Assembly (NCBI GenBank): GCA_031216445.1
Contig: CM062210.1
Span: 4,644,501-4,708,500, forward strand
DNA length: 64,000 nucleotides
Direction of reading: 5' to 3'
Source of the DNA: Lateolabrax maculatus
Taxonomy: Eukaryota > Chordata > Actinopteri > Acropomatiformes > Lateolabracidae
Shown: in pieces, positions 39,501-49,165 of the stretch
Position numbering within the stretch: the stretch's first letter is position 1
Layout of the letters: the number at the start of each line of letters is the position of its first letter
Program-made: the position numbers and the translations under genes
Notes under the pieces: generated by a model
What the model saw: only the letters and a program-made list of their open reading frames with translations
Told to the model about the DNA's origin: nothing
The model's database searches: none

Positions 39501-42500
39501 GTGTCATTCTGACACATTAAATTCAGTTTTCTCATCTAATTTGGAGGCATTAAACAATTGTAAACCCATATTTTATTTTAAAAAAAAAGACTTCTTGGCA
39601 GGGATATTTCTTTAATTGTTGGTGATTTGAATATACATGTTTGCTGTGAACCAGACCTCTGACCTCAAAGACTTTTGAATCGTATTGACTCTCCTCTCAC
39701 TCAGTCGGTGACCAGTCCATAACATGAAAAGGGACACACATTGGACCTTGTGCTGTCTCATGGTTCATGTGTATGTACCAGTGAAATTTGCGAAAAATCA
39801 GATCATCTGCTTGTTTTATTTAGCGTCCCTTGCTCTAGGGTTACAACTTGTGCTCCTGCACGCCTGTCCCAGTTTCCTATTTCTTTTAAAGACTCTGCTT
39901 TATACCCCGGATGACTGTTGTGATCACAGTGCTGATGAGTTTACCACCCTTTTTGACTCCACTTGCATTGATGTCTCGGACTCTGTTGTTCCAATTAGGA
40001 CTAAAACCCTATCAGAGCCATGGCTGAATTATACTACCCAAGTTCTCAGATTTGCATGTGGACAAGCTGAGATAAAAGTGGAAGAAAGACAAGGTCCAAG
40101 TCTCCTTAGGAATTTTACGGGACTGCTTATCTAATAACCAGAGAGCCGTTAAATCTGCTAAAACAGAGTTTACAGCTAACTTTGTCTCCAACAACAGTCA
40201 CAGTCCTCAGGTTCTTTTTAATACTTTCAGCTCTTTTATAAACGCCTACACTCTGTGAAAACTTTCTTAAATGTTTTATCGACAAGATTTCTGCTCTTAG
40301 GTCTTCACCCACTTCATTTGCTCTAACCCTTCTGTTCCTCTTATGCGCCCAGCTGTCTTTGATTAGTTTGAGCCTGTATAGTTCTCTTTATTACCAGAGG
40401 TAATTCATCAGCTGCGGCCTTCAAACTGCCCCCTATACTGTATTCCCTCTCGTCTACTAAAAGCAGTTTTTAATACTGCTGTATTTTTATTTTGATGATA
40501 CCTCTCTTATTTCTGGGTGTGTTCCAGCTGCTTTTAAACATGCTGTAGTGCAGCTTATCAAAAAGAAAAATCTGGACCCGTCTGTTCTCTCTAACTTCAG
40601 GCCAATTTCTAAGCTACCTTTTATGTCTTAAGTTTTGGACAGGGTAGTTTTCATTCAATTCCAAACATTTCTAGAGAACTTTGGCATTTCTGAGTACAGA
40701 ATAGTACTGAAACAGCTCTTTTTAGTTTAGTTTTTAATGATCTTCTCTTAACTGTTGATTTGGGGAACTTTGCTATTCTGGTGCTTTTAGGTGTTGACTG
40801 CATCCTTTGACACTTTGGCTCACAGGATCCTTTTACCACGTCCTGAACAGTGCATATGCATCTAATGTAGTGTCCCGACAGATAGGAGTTTCTCAGTTCA
40901 CCGAGGCGAATATTCTTCGACAGCGACCCCACTTACTTGTGGGGTCACCCGAAACTGCATTCTGGGTCCATTTGTAAAAAATGTAATATTCCTTTTCATT
41001 GTTTTGCTGATGATATACAAATCTATTTGCCTATAAAAACAAACAATAAAGATTCAATGTGGCCTGTGCTGAACTGCTTAGAAGATATCAAAAACTGGAT
41101 TCAATCTTAATGCAAAAAAGACTGAGATCGCTGTTTGGAAGACTTGGATGACTCTGATGGAACTCTTGGCCAGTTAGCTTCTCACAATCAATCTTCCGCT
41201 AAGAATTTTCTCCTCAAAGAAGAATAAAGAATCTCCTTCAAATTTGATCAACAGATTAGTTCGGTTGTCAAAACGAGCTTTTTTCAGTTAAGACTTTTAC
41301 CCAAGGTAAAGACCTGTCTCTTTCCCAGTTATTCATGCTTTTATTACCTCTCAGTTAGAACAGCTACCTATTCATACAAGAACTGTTCAGACCGTAGACA
41401 TCCTAGACCCACCTCTTCACGTTGGCATTGACCTTGACTTTTTTACTTTGATATACGTTTATCTTGGTAGTTTCAGCCTGTTCAGCACTTTGTTCAACTG
41501 TGGTTGTTTTAATGTGCTATACAAATAAACTTTGACTTCACTTGACTTGATAACTTCTGGTGTATTGTTGATAGTATTGATGATGCTGATAAAAATTGAC
41601 AGAGGGTGATGAGGGGTGTATGATTGTGCATAGTTGCTGCACAAGGTTGTAAACATGGTTGAACAAATGTATATTACAGGTAAAAGTGACATCGGTATGA
41701 GGTAGATAGATAAAAAAACTAAACAATATGATAAAAACAGTATTGTAGTCTCTCACGTCAAGTCTACTAAATAATAAGGAAGGGTCTTATTGTACAATAT
41801 CTGGGTAGGAAGGGTTGACTTTCATTAACAGTTGCTTAACACAGATCAGAGAAATAGCAAAGTAGATGCAAATGGAATCAACTGAATGAATGAAAACAGT
41901 TCTGTTAAAAAGAGAAACTCAAAGCAGCAAACTGGTGAGCATTACATGACTATCATATGGTAGTATCATATTAATGCTAAAATAAAATGTACATTACGCT
42001 GAATTCATAGACAACAGGTAAACAGAAAACAGGAAAATGTCCCACTGACATTTGGTAATGTGCACTTAGTTAAAAAAAAAGGCTTGTGTCTGGTATACAT
42101 TTGTTTTAAATAAAAGCCTTGGCGTAAATAACCACTATTTGAAAAATGCACGCACAAAACACGCCTCATCTCTCTCTTATCTCTAAACATCACACACAAA
42201 CAAGTGAAACAGTTTGTGACTGCTCGTGCGGCTAATAATACTTTTGCTGAATTTACTGAAAATGTACTGAATGTGTCAACTCACACACAGCTTTCTTAAA
42301 CCCAACCCTACACATATTGGCCGCTGAGGCCTGATTCTTGTCTAAACTGTGTGGGCAGCAAAAGGGGTTGGTGGGGCGGGGGAGTTTTGGGGGTGGGGTA
42401 ACCATGGGAACAACAGTATAAAGGGGTAGCTATGACTCAGACACACTGGCTTCCTCCCCAGAACAATTTCCCCCTCACATGCACACACATATACATACAG

Positions 42501-45500
42501 TATGATGTGCAAAAAGTGTAAAAAGTTACACATTTTTGCGCACTAATGCACCAACAGTCAAACACCCAAAATGATGACTAAATGACACTAGCCAGAATCC
42601 ACAAGACCACACGTCTCAAGAAAGCAGTTGTGTTAAAGTGGAAGGTCAGGGCGTCGCTGAGAGTTTACATCATGTGGAAAGAGGAGGACTTCCACAGTAC
42701 ATCAATATTAAGCAGACAAAGCACATGACTGTAGTCCAAGTTGGCCTGGTGCTCAGATGGGGAGGATATGATGCTGGCTTGAGATAACTAGAGAGATTAG
42801 CTGCAGAAGAGACAGCGACGTGGCATAAATACCATCTTCTTGTTTTGCTCTCGGTCGGGATGTGTGTGAGGAAGTGGCAGATACCACGAGAGTGGAAGTG
42901 GAAGGTTCCTCACTAAGGAGAAGTATGTACAGGCAGTGAATTAATAGCTTTTGTGGCAATTTTCTTGCAAACCACAACCATTACAGTACATCTGAGTGGC
43001 AGAACAGGATAGCACAGTGCAGTCCGCCCACCCATGTCAGTCAACTGCACATACACTACTAAAGAAGTTGGCAGCTTGTGGCTTTGCACCCAACGCACGT
43101 CACTGAGTGCAAAGAAGGGAAAGTTAAAGGTGACAAGAAGTTAACATCAAATGGGCTCTAAAAGACAAGATGACAGTCACAGAAAAGGAAACTTATTCTT
43201 GCAAAAAAGCCAATAAAGCTGATTGATAATTAAAGGAGGAATGAGTAGGATTTTGCTAAAAAACTAAAGATAGACTGATACAAAAATAATCCCTCGCAAT
43301 CATCACTTATGACCCACTGGAAGGGTGTGTCTGTATCTGCAAAAACCCTGCCCTATGTCTGTATATTCTTATTTTGCAATGGGTGTGTTGCACCAGAAGG
43401 ACTGTGTGTCAGATCGTAAGCGCCAAGTGAATCCAACTCATTCTGCTTTCAGTAATTAATGTTTTTATATTTAATGATAATATTCTACATTTTTCTTATT
43501 TTCACTAAATCCTATGAAAAGACCAAAACCACCAATGAACTGATCCTAAAAACCAGTGTTGTCTGTGTATCCAAAGCGTGATATACCTCCATTGTTGTCC
43601 AAAAACGATAAAAAGCACGCCAATGAGCCACACTGTCACACTGGGTGACATGTTCATTCATTACCATGAAAACACACCATACTTTATTTGACTCAGTCCC
43701 ACAAACAACTCCCTGCTGCGGAATATACTCACTCGGGCAGCAAAGCCGCAGCTGAAAATAGCCTCCAACAAATACATTATTTACTCCTGTTCGAGTAACG
43801 TTTGTGAAAAAAATTGGGTCAAACCTGTTATAAACACATCCTCAGCAGAGGATACATAAGTAGTGTATTAGTACAGTAGCATCGCTTCCCTTGACCTGGG
43901 CTGCACCAGCACCACGTTGCACAAAGAGATCCGATCACAACGTAGGCAGAGTCAAGACAGCAAGAATCCTTATCAGTTACCAATCGGATGTCATTCCAGA
44001 TACGGATGGCATGTAAACACAAGGTGTAGGTGGGGTAACAATGAGCAACCAACAGATCCAAGCTTATGAGCCTCTTTTAGCTCATTGTTTTGATTTTACG
44101 ACCGACTCATTTACTGTGGCAATATGGTTCAATCTCAGTAGCTTTAAAAAGCTCAGGTAGACTCACTGTACGTGGTTTATATTTACTTACAACTGATGCT
44201 TAACCAAACTTACGTACAGAGCTACAGCGATTAATCAATTACTCGATCAAAGTAGAATTATTTATAAAAAATCGGAACTACTTTCATGCAGAAAATAACA
44301 AATATTTACTCTTTCCAGCTTCTCAAATATGAGGATTTTCTGCTTGTTTGTCTCATATGATGGTAAATCACATACTTTTGGTTTTGGAGGGATTTAAGGA
44401 CATCACTTTGGGCTTTGGGAAGTGGTCATTGGTGTTTTTTCTTTATGACATTTCACAGACTAGACAATAGATAAAATAATTAAAATAATCGTTACAGCAG
44501 TTTGCAACATACGACACTCATGTTGGTGGTGATACATTGTTTGTGTTGGCAGGGCTAAAAGTGACAGACAGGAGGCCTCGAAGAAGACAAGAGGCAGAAC
44601 ATTTGAAAGTCTGCAGACAAAACAAAACTCCCACTCAAGTGGTCAAGAAACACACACATACAGGAACTGAGCGTCCTCCGAACAGCTGCAGTCAGTTTAG
44701 ATAAGAGGAAATTGCACATACAGACACACTGAACTCTGCAGAGCCATGCTGATATTTCACTGGTTCACAGCGGACCTGTGTTTGGTTGTGGGTACGTTTC
44801 AGCGGTGTCGCTGATGATGTCAAGAACAGCTGCGTGTTTCTGTCGGTAAAACATTTAGCTGGACTGCAGCCCGCTGCGAGCCAAAGCCACCCACTCCAAC
44901 TGTGGATCAGATCACAGACTTCAGCAAATTCTCCCACACTGAAGGAAGAATTCCAACAATTCTCTGCTCACTATTCTGATGCATCGCAGGAAGTTGTTTT
45001 GTGATTTACTCCCTCAACCTGCACTGTCTGTTTCTAATTCCCAGTTCTCCCAGTTTCCCAGGATGTCTTTTGAGGACCCACAGATAATAACTGCATTCAA
45101 ACTTGCATTCAAAATGGGTTTTCAATGTAGGTGGAGAGAGCAATGGTGACAGCGACAGCTTAGCAAAACCAAGAAGGAGAGTGAAAGTTTTTCAGTTCCT
45201 GGTGAAAAACGAAAAATGTCTTTTGGTCACATTGTATTACTTTCTATACTAATGACGATAAAGAAACTGCGCTCCTTCACTATACGGTATGTGTCTGTAG
45301 AACTGTTGAATCTTTGGCTTCAGTTCTGAGGGACTGAAGGTCATCCTTTATTCTCCCTGAAAACTGCAGCAACAGCAGAATTACAGAAAGCTCTCCACTG
45401 TAGGTGTGATGTACTGTCTTCAGGTGTCTTCATTATGTTCTCAGTAATGAACATATCATTACAATATATTTTACACGTGTACCTAATAAAGTGGCCACTG

Positions 45501-46788
45501 AGTGTAGATCTTGAATACTAGGTTAAGTAATAACTAGACAATAGTAGGCAACTTGGCAACTTATTCCTCTTGCACGAATGTCAGGGATGGATTAACCCAC
45601 TCCGAGCATAAATTAGCAGAGGCCCCCTCCACCATGTTTCTGTGCATACATCCTGTCACCTTCAAATAAACAAATTCAACAGATTTCTAAAACGATACAG
45701 ACCAAGTTAATGCAAATGTGAACATGACGGTATTAAAACCACAGGCACATGAAAGACCTGATTAAAGGCCCCTATGATTTCCGTTTTAGCTGTTATTTTG
45801 TGGTGCATATTACAGTCAATTTTGCAATTAATTAAAGCACACACACACACAGTGAATCTGGGCGATAGCCTGCTTTTCCCAGTTGGTAATCCGGCCTTGA
45901 CGGTTGTGTATAACTGTGCCTGTGAGTGTTTCCCTTGAGGCTATAGCTGTGCATTGTTTACATGCAGCAGAGACCAAGGTCCAATAGAAAGAATGCATAC
46001 AAAAGGAACAGAAAATAAGTATTTTAGACAATGCTTATCTTCATTACTGGTTAATTTTATAAAACATTCACTCGTTTACTTAAGAAGTTATTCAAAGGAA
46101 TGTCTTCTGCGTGCACAAACTAAAAAGCAGCATGAAAAGAAAAAGGAAGTGCCCTGCATGTGGCATGTGTGAAATAATCAGCTAATTTGCAAATGCACTT
46201 AATTGATTGATTATCTGTCCGCCAAGCATGCAATCCCCTCATCTCCACGCACAGTGTGCAACAGCGCAGTGCTGTGGGGAAGGCTGGCGACGATGGGAGG
46301 AATGTGACAGTCAGGCCCGTTTCATCCACAGAGACGGGGAGCTGTGTAACACAATGGGCAGACAGACAGAGAGTGAATGTAAACGTGTCAACATCTGCAA
46401 CTCATCAGCGTGACCCGCCGCGCCGCGCACACCCACGCGCAGAGCTCTCTGATCGGGAATAAAAGCCTCGGAAACTGAGAGGAGCAAAAAAAAAAAAAAG
46501 AAAAAGAACAAACACAAAAAAAAAAAAACGCCAAAGCTGTGCGGCCACTTACAAACAGCTCGGCCGTGTCTGCAGGGAGCGACGTCAGGGGAGGCGAGGC
46601 GGGGAGGAGAGGAGAGGAGAGAGGGAGGAAGGAAGGAGAGAGGCTGAACCCAGCGCGCATCTGGACCGGGCGTTCATTCCTGCCCATCCAGATGCGCAGA
46701 GGCGCTCGAGGCTATTTTTGGGGCATTGAGCGAAAAAAGCACACACACACAAACAAAAAAAAAAAAAACAGCGGTGCATCTCACCCAT
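17304..46788 (-). CDS. sh3kbp1: SH3KBP1 / CIN85, three-SH3 endocytic adaptor, complete coding sequence
   Basis: Scaffold adaptor that binds CBL and other PxxxPR ligands through its SH3 domains and links receptor endocytosis to actin and capping protein (family knowledge). Coding exons, minus strand: 46788-46785, 38654-38497, 31970-31856, 30472-30366, 29219-29075, 28889-28810, 28105-28016, 23722-23653, 22781-22687, 22522-22427, 22299-22248, 22156-22085, 19836-19701, 19601-19531, 19379-19273, 19122-18997, 18625-18414, 18320-18257, 17342-17304 (TGA). All junctions are GT-AG and in frame, giving 612 residues against about 665 in human. SH3A is residues 2-55 (GGWWEGELGGRRGLFPDNFV), SH3B about 101-152 (EGWWEGFLNGKTGMFPSNF) and SH3C about 261-316 (AGWWKGEIGGRQGVFPDNF). 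Pro-rich segments follow (RPKKPPPPSAP, PPRRPERPP). The capping-protein motif is at 444-459 and a coiled coil occupies the last ~55 residues. The start is unambiguous: a TAA lies directly before the ATG. The donor of exon 16 could instead be at 19,036, but 18,997 aligns better (KGVHTIS to human KTVTIS). Confidence 0.96.
17810..17950. mobile_element. Tc1-like transposon end fragment
   Basis: Ends with gggtgtccacatacttttgaccatatagta, wording typical of the terminus of a widespread teleost Tc1-like element. It is preceded by 'caagttcttccccaccaaactgg', from the same family. It is truncated and non-coding, and lies in the last intron of sh3kbp1. Confidence 0.55.
20445..20976. mobile_element. MITE family B copy (sh3kbp1 intron)
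   Basis: Contains gtactttacttgagtatttccatttcatgctgctttataatcctgctccactacatttcag and ends cttcttccaccgctg, the family B terminus. It shares aatgcaggacttttacttgtaat with 53,130-53,160. The left terminal repeat is eroded. Confidence 0.65.
22427..22781 (-). other. sh3kbp1: sh3kbp1 exons 9-10, third SH3 domain (SH3C)
   Basis: Exon 22781-22687 encodes REQCKVLFPYEAQNEDELSI and the following strand to IITK. Exon 22522-22427 encodes DCADAGWWKGEIGGRQGVF..PDNFVKLLEVEKE. This is a complete SH3 domain split by one phase-0 intron at the same position as in SH3B. Confidence 0.94.
24390..24442. repeat. (GTGTGTGA)n short minisatellite
   Basis: Several copies of agtgtgtgtg/agtgtgtatg in a row, in a 4.3-kb sh3kbp1 intron (23,723-28,015) in which I see no exon. 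Confidence 0.8.
25345..25805. mobile_element. MITE family B copy with an inserted retroposon-like tail
   Basis: Family B wording at both sides: aaagagtactcatgaagtactcacgcagaatggcc on the left, and gtagtagaagtataaagtagc and gtacaagtacctcagaattgtacttaag on the right. Between them, 25,598-25,655 reads gcttgtgaatttcaccaagggatcaataaagtcttatatttatct. That is the typical 3' tail of a fish retroposon (GGGATCAATAAAGT plus ATCT-like repeats). Confidence 0.55.
27979..28010. repeat. (GT)n microsatellite directly after sh3kbp1 exon 7 donor
   Basis: On the gene strand the donor reads gtgag followed at once by (AC)n, that is, a CA repeat within the first ~40 nt of the intron downstream of the 90-nt exon encoding VRGFGFGDIFKD. 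Confidence 0.9.
28500..28800. mobile_element. Composite MITE (family B + family D), copy 1
   Basis: Left part is family B (aagtaaaagtcctgcattgaagatgtcact..gaggtggagctc). It runs directly into family D wording (gactgcaactcattttggattaatctgatgattatt..gatt..tggctggtttgtaaaag..cagagcccaaagtgacg). The same B-to-D transition is found at 30,985-31,290. It is non-coding. Confidence 0.6.
28892..28920. repeat. (CA)n microsatellite abutting sh3kbp1 exon 6 acceptor
   Basis: On the gene strand this is (TG)n followed by tag|GTAAGG. The TG run takes the place of a normal polypyrimidine tract. Confidence 0.9.
29075..30472 (-). other. sh3kbp1: sh3kbp1 exons 4-5, second SH3 domain (SH3B)
   Basis: Exon 30472-30366 encodes EQIRKRRCKAAFSYVPQ and the RT loop HEDELELKIGD. 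Exon 29219-29075 encodes VEEGWWEGFLNGKTGMF..PSNFTKEI plus a Ser/Thr-rich linker. The join is phase 0 within the domain. The acceptor of exon 4 is immediately preceded by a long (TG)n tract (30,481-30,537, read on the minus strand). Confidence 0.93.
29880..30085. repeat. Family D (ATTAGTTGCAGCCCTA-type) MITE fragment
   Basis: Contains ccacagtccaaaaccaaaaatattcagtt and ttgaagattaagaaaac..atattcacact, then a diverged 'gcaatttatggattcattgattatt'. This matches one of the commonest teleost dispersed repeats. Related pieces lie at 31,150-31,480, 35,750-35,825, 36,976-37,245, 44,220-44,510, 54,765-54,935, 55,690-55,990 and 56,905-57,075. Confidence 0.55.
30481..30537. repeat. (CA)n microsatellite abutting sh3kbp1 exon 4 acceptor
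   Basis: CA repeats with one interruption (caaaac). On the gene strand, (GT)n ends in gcactgcag at the acceptor of exon 4. Confidence 0.9.
30913..31694. mobile_element. Composite MITE (family B containing family D), copy 2, near full length
   Basis: Starts cagtggtggaggaagtattcagatcc and ends gtacttaagttacattccacctg, the two inverted ends of family B. The middle (about 31,150-31,490) is family D: gcaactattgattatttttattatggattaatctgctgattattttctcc..ttgtttggtttg, ending attgattaatcgactaatcatttcag. It lies in the third intron of sh3kbp1. Confidence 0.65.
33296..33335. repeat. (CA)n microsatellite
   Basis: About 20 CA units, preceded by (CACC)n. It lies in the 6.5-kb intron between sh3kbp1 exons 2 and 3 (31,971-38,496), where I see no exon. 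Confidence 0.9.
36346..36398. repeat. (CA)n microsatellite
   Basis: About 26 CA units. A second run lies at 36,510-36,546. Open reading frames across both are translations of the repeat and not genes. Confidence 0.9.
36976..37245. mobile_element. Family D MITE, fairly complete copy
   Basis: Reads agagccgcaacgactgtaactaac, then gtctacaaaatgtcagaaaattg, gggttcccagagcccatgtgat, cttttgtccgatcagtaatccaaaaatattcag, ataaaagacaaagaaaccagc, and ends with cgcttaaataatcac..gctaatcatt. This is the full order of segments of the common teleost family, without coding capacity. Confidence 0.65.
38075..38130. repeat. Perfect 26-bp inverted repeat with a 4-nt loop
   Basis: Left arm 38,075-38,100 starts tgctatgaccgtctttagaa. 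Right arm 38,105-38,130 is its exact reverse complement, and the spacer is aata. It is followed by an A-rich run (aaaaaaaacaaac..). It lies in intron 1 of sh3kbp1, 420 nt downstream of exon 2's donor side (lower coordinates are later in transcription). No exon or known element explains it. Confidence 0.95.
38497..38654 (-). other. sh3kbp1: sh3kbp1 exon 2, first SH3 domain (SH3A)
   Basis: Completes the Val codon begun in the 4-nt coding part of exon 1, then encodes EAVVEFDYEAQQDDELSL...FPDNFVR, a whole SH3 domain. It shows the ALYDY-like VEFDYEA, the acidic RT loop QDDELSL, WW at the n-Src/beta-C junction and the Pro of FPDNFV. It ends in phase 0 and joins EIKKEGKR of exon 3 at 31,970, as in human. 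Confidence 0.95.
39600..41552 (+). mobile_element. Degraded L2-like non-LTR retrotransposon (endonuclease + reverse transcriptase remnants)
   Basis: Plus-strand, antisense to sh3kbp1. Endonuclease motifs: LIVGDLNIHV (39,612), GHTLDLVLSHG (39,732) and SDHLLVLF (about 39,798). Reverse-transcriptase motifs: LDPSVLSNFRPISKLPFMS*VLDRVVF (about 40,573), a decayed GVxxNCILGPF (about 40,940) and the catalytic box FHCFADDIQIYLP (about 40,993). Frames are broken by stops and indels and parts are deleted. The 3' end reads gtgctatacaaataaactttgacttcacttgactt, typical of fish L2-type tails. I chose L2 over Rex or RTE because of the FADDxQIYLP box. It is not functional. Confidence 0.85.
43225..43805. repeat. 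Dispersed teleost repeat (AATGAGTAGGATTTT type)
   Basis: Begins aaggaggaatgagtaggattttgctaaaaaac, then ataatccctcgcaatcatcacttatgaccc. It ends with gctgcggaatatactcactcgg and ttactcctgttcgagtaacg. The segment order matches a repeat I recognise from other teleosts but cannot name. It lies in sh3kbp1 intron 1. Confidence 0.45.
44220..44510. mobile_element. Family D MITE copy
   Basis: Reads gctacagcgattaatcaattactcgatcaaag on the left and acaatagataaaataattaaaataatcgttacagcag on the right, with inverted ends. The middle has 'ttctcaaatatgaggattttctgctt'. It lies in intron 1 of sh3kbp1. Confidence 0.6.
45475..45510. repeat. Transposon terminus fragment (GTACCTAATAAAGTGGCCACTGAGTG)
   Basis: cgtgtacctaataaagtggcc actgagtg is the terminal sequence of a common teleost dispersed element. 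Only the end remains. Confidence 0.5.
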
Positions 46789-47054
46789 TTATGTGTCCCG
46801 GTGTGCTGGCGGCGCTGCTGCAGGCTGCTCGGTAACGGGGGAAGGTGGTCGCTTCAGGTACAGAGGGGGTTTGCACCGGACCGAGCCGCAGCCTCCTGCT
46901 CCTGCCACAGATCCGCTACAGCAGCGCTGAGACGGGAGGAGCGTCGGATGAAACCATATTCCTTCCTCTTTTTCTTTTTTTTTTTCCTGTCTCCGGTGAC
47001 ACGACAGAGAAGGCAGAGCGAGGACCCAGAAAACGGAAAAGCGCTGATGAACCA

Positions 47055-47107
<53 letters not shown>

Positions 47108-47200
47108 CCTTCAGGTGCACCGCGTAAATTCCGGCTTCTCCGATTTGCGTTTTCGTCACAGGGCAGATGCGGGAGCAGTGTGACGCAATTTGTTGCACCA
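46785..47200 (-). promoter_or_regulatory. sh3kbp1: sh3kbp1 first exon leader and CpG-rich start region, with (GA)n tract
   Basis: The coding part of exon 1 is just ATGG (46788-46785) followed by the donor gtgaga, with an in-frame TAA directly before the ATG. The position -3 base is T, but +4 is G. The surrounding 46,400-47,170 is GC-rich. A (CT)n tract at 47,057-47,103 reads as (GA)n in the leader/promoter orientation. No TATA box is seen. Confidence 0.6.
47057..47103. repeat. (CT)n microsatellite in sh3kbp1 upstream region
   Basis: About 23 uninterrupted CT units. On the sh3kbp1 strand it is (GA)n, about 270-315 nt upstream of the ATG. Long ORFs across it are repeat artefacts. Confidence 0.9.
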
Positions 47201-48884
47201 TGGATGAAGCACCCAGAACAGATGGCGGTGACACAATTACTCTGTGTTGTGCAGACCTCAATACTTGCAATGAGCTGCTTTATGATAAAGAACAAACATG
47301 GTGATTCATTTTGATTATTGCAAATGTGTTCCTCTTGAATAAAGACCACATTTTCGCCACTTTCAGGGATTGCCTAAACATTAAACTAGTGCCCACTGTA
47401 CATTACTCACACACATCCTCATGTCACTGACTTCCACATCTCACAACCTAATTTACTTCTTAGTATTTCGTTATTATATAAACATAATAAAGAACAGGCT
47501 GGGTTATGACAAATTACTTATCTAGTCTCGTAGAAATACAGATTGTCTTATTTTGTCTGACCGACAGTCCAAAACACAAATACGTTCATTTTACTGTCAC
47601 ATGTGACAAAATAAGAATGAAATCTATATACAGACATGTTGTATACTGAAAGGAATAGTCTATATAGGCACGTGAAAAATTGGGTCTTGTGATACTACAG
47701 AGATCAATAGTGATATATAGAATTATAATAATGATATTGATCAAAAATAATAAAAAGAGTACAAAATACAAAACAGGATGAAAAAAGATAATAATCAGAA
47801 ATCACACTAATCTGAATTTGCAAATCAAGATGTTGTATTCTAGAGAATAGGAGAAGCAGACTTAATATAAGGCCTGTAACTGATGTTAATTGAATTGATG
47901 TTTAAATCCATATAATTAATTGATTCATTTAATCAAATTATTTCAACAAAACGTTGTATGAAGAGTCTTTTCTATAAATAGTATAGTATGATGCAGTTTA
48001 TTTTGCTAATTATTGTTAAAATGTTTAAAATAAACAAGAAAACTCAGTATCAGTAACTTCTATCACTTTTTTCAGGGTTGTTCATGCGCGTTTCATTAAG
48101 ATCGTCAACATTACCGACAGCCCTTGAAGGCAACATATCTCTAAACTCAAACCTCACACCTGTGAAGCCCAAATCTCGCGATATTTAAGTCTTAATGTAT
48201 ACCACATTGCATTGCTCATATGGTGAACTCAAACTGACTACCTGGGGTTTTACTGTATAATCAGTGAAATCTGGAGGTCAAACTGTTTTGCGTAGACTTC
48301 ATTAAATAATAGTTTAAATGTACAGACACCTTATTAAACATACAGTACACACACACACACACACTAATGCTAAGCCTTGCAGTGTTGTTGTCCCTTCTGG
48401 ATCAAACTACATGCAGGGGAGAAATGTGCTGGCAGCAGCAGAAAGAGGGCGATGAAATGATGCAGCAGTAGCCGAGAGAAAGAAAGAGATGAGGAATTCA
48501 GATTATTTTTAACAATCAGCTGAGACTCGGGTGAAGTACAGTGACGGAGCAATCTGCTGCACAGACAGTGAAGAAGAATCTCAAATGATAAACTAGTTTG
48601 ACCAGAGATATCTGTGAATGCATCTCAGGTATCTGTGAAGCACGAGAGTCGATACTTGCGTGACCTTGACTTAAAATCTACTGTATCCGCATTTCTCATT
48701 GCTTAATGACTTAAAGTATTTAGTTCAAAACTGTCATCATATCAAAAAATATCCATACTGTGGGTGTGGAAGTGTGTAAAAGCCCTTAAATTATCCATCA
48801 CATTCATCGTCAAAGCAACAGTAAGAAAGAGTCGTAGCTGCCGTGCCCCTATAATTAAGTTACAACAGAAATAATCTTTACTTA

Positions 48885-49165
48885 AAGAAAGTGTTTGATA
48901 TTTTGGGAAATAATATTATTCGATATCTTTGCCACAAGTGATAAGAAGATTGATACCACACTTATACGCTTTTTAAGATCAGGGACTGGAAATGGAGGGA
49001 AACCCTGTAAAACTGACTGAAAGTTGTTGTTTTTACACAAACACATATAGATAGATGGATAGACAGATTTAATGTGTTGCTATCCATTTCCCCTTACTTC
49101 CAGTCTCCTGGTTTGGATGTGACAGTGGTACCAATCTTCTAACTCTCTGCAAATGTACCACTCTG
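48885..49165. mobile_element. Family C fold-back MITE, partial copy
   Basis: Left: aagtgtttgatattttgggaaataat..gataagaagattgataccac and ggactggaaatggagggaaac. Right: cttacttccagtctcctgg..gtgacagtggtaccaatcttctaactctctgc, roughly the inverse of the left. Compare 15,776-16,395. Confidence 0.55.

Noticed and set aside
39724..40134. 136-codon plus-strand frame as a possible host gene
   Set aside because: Its content is endonuclease-domain remnant of the L2-like retrotransposon in shifted frame.
46789..47349. 186-codon minus-strand frame and overlapping plus-strand frames around 46,500-47,350
   Set aside because: Low-complexity translation of the (CT/GA)n tract and poly-A/T runs in the sh3kbp1 leader.
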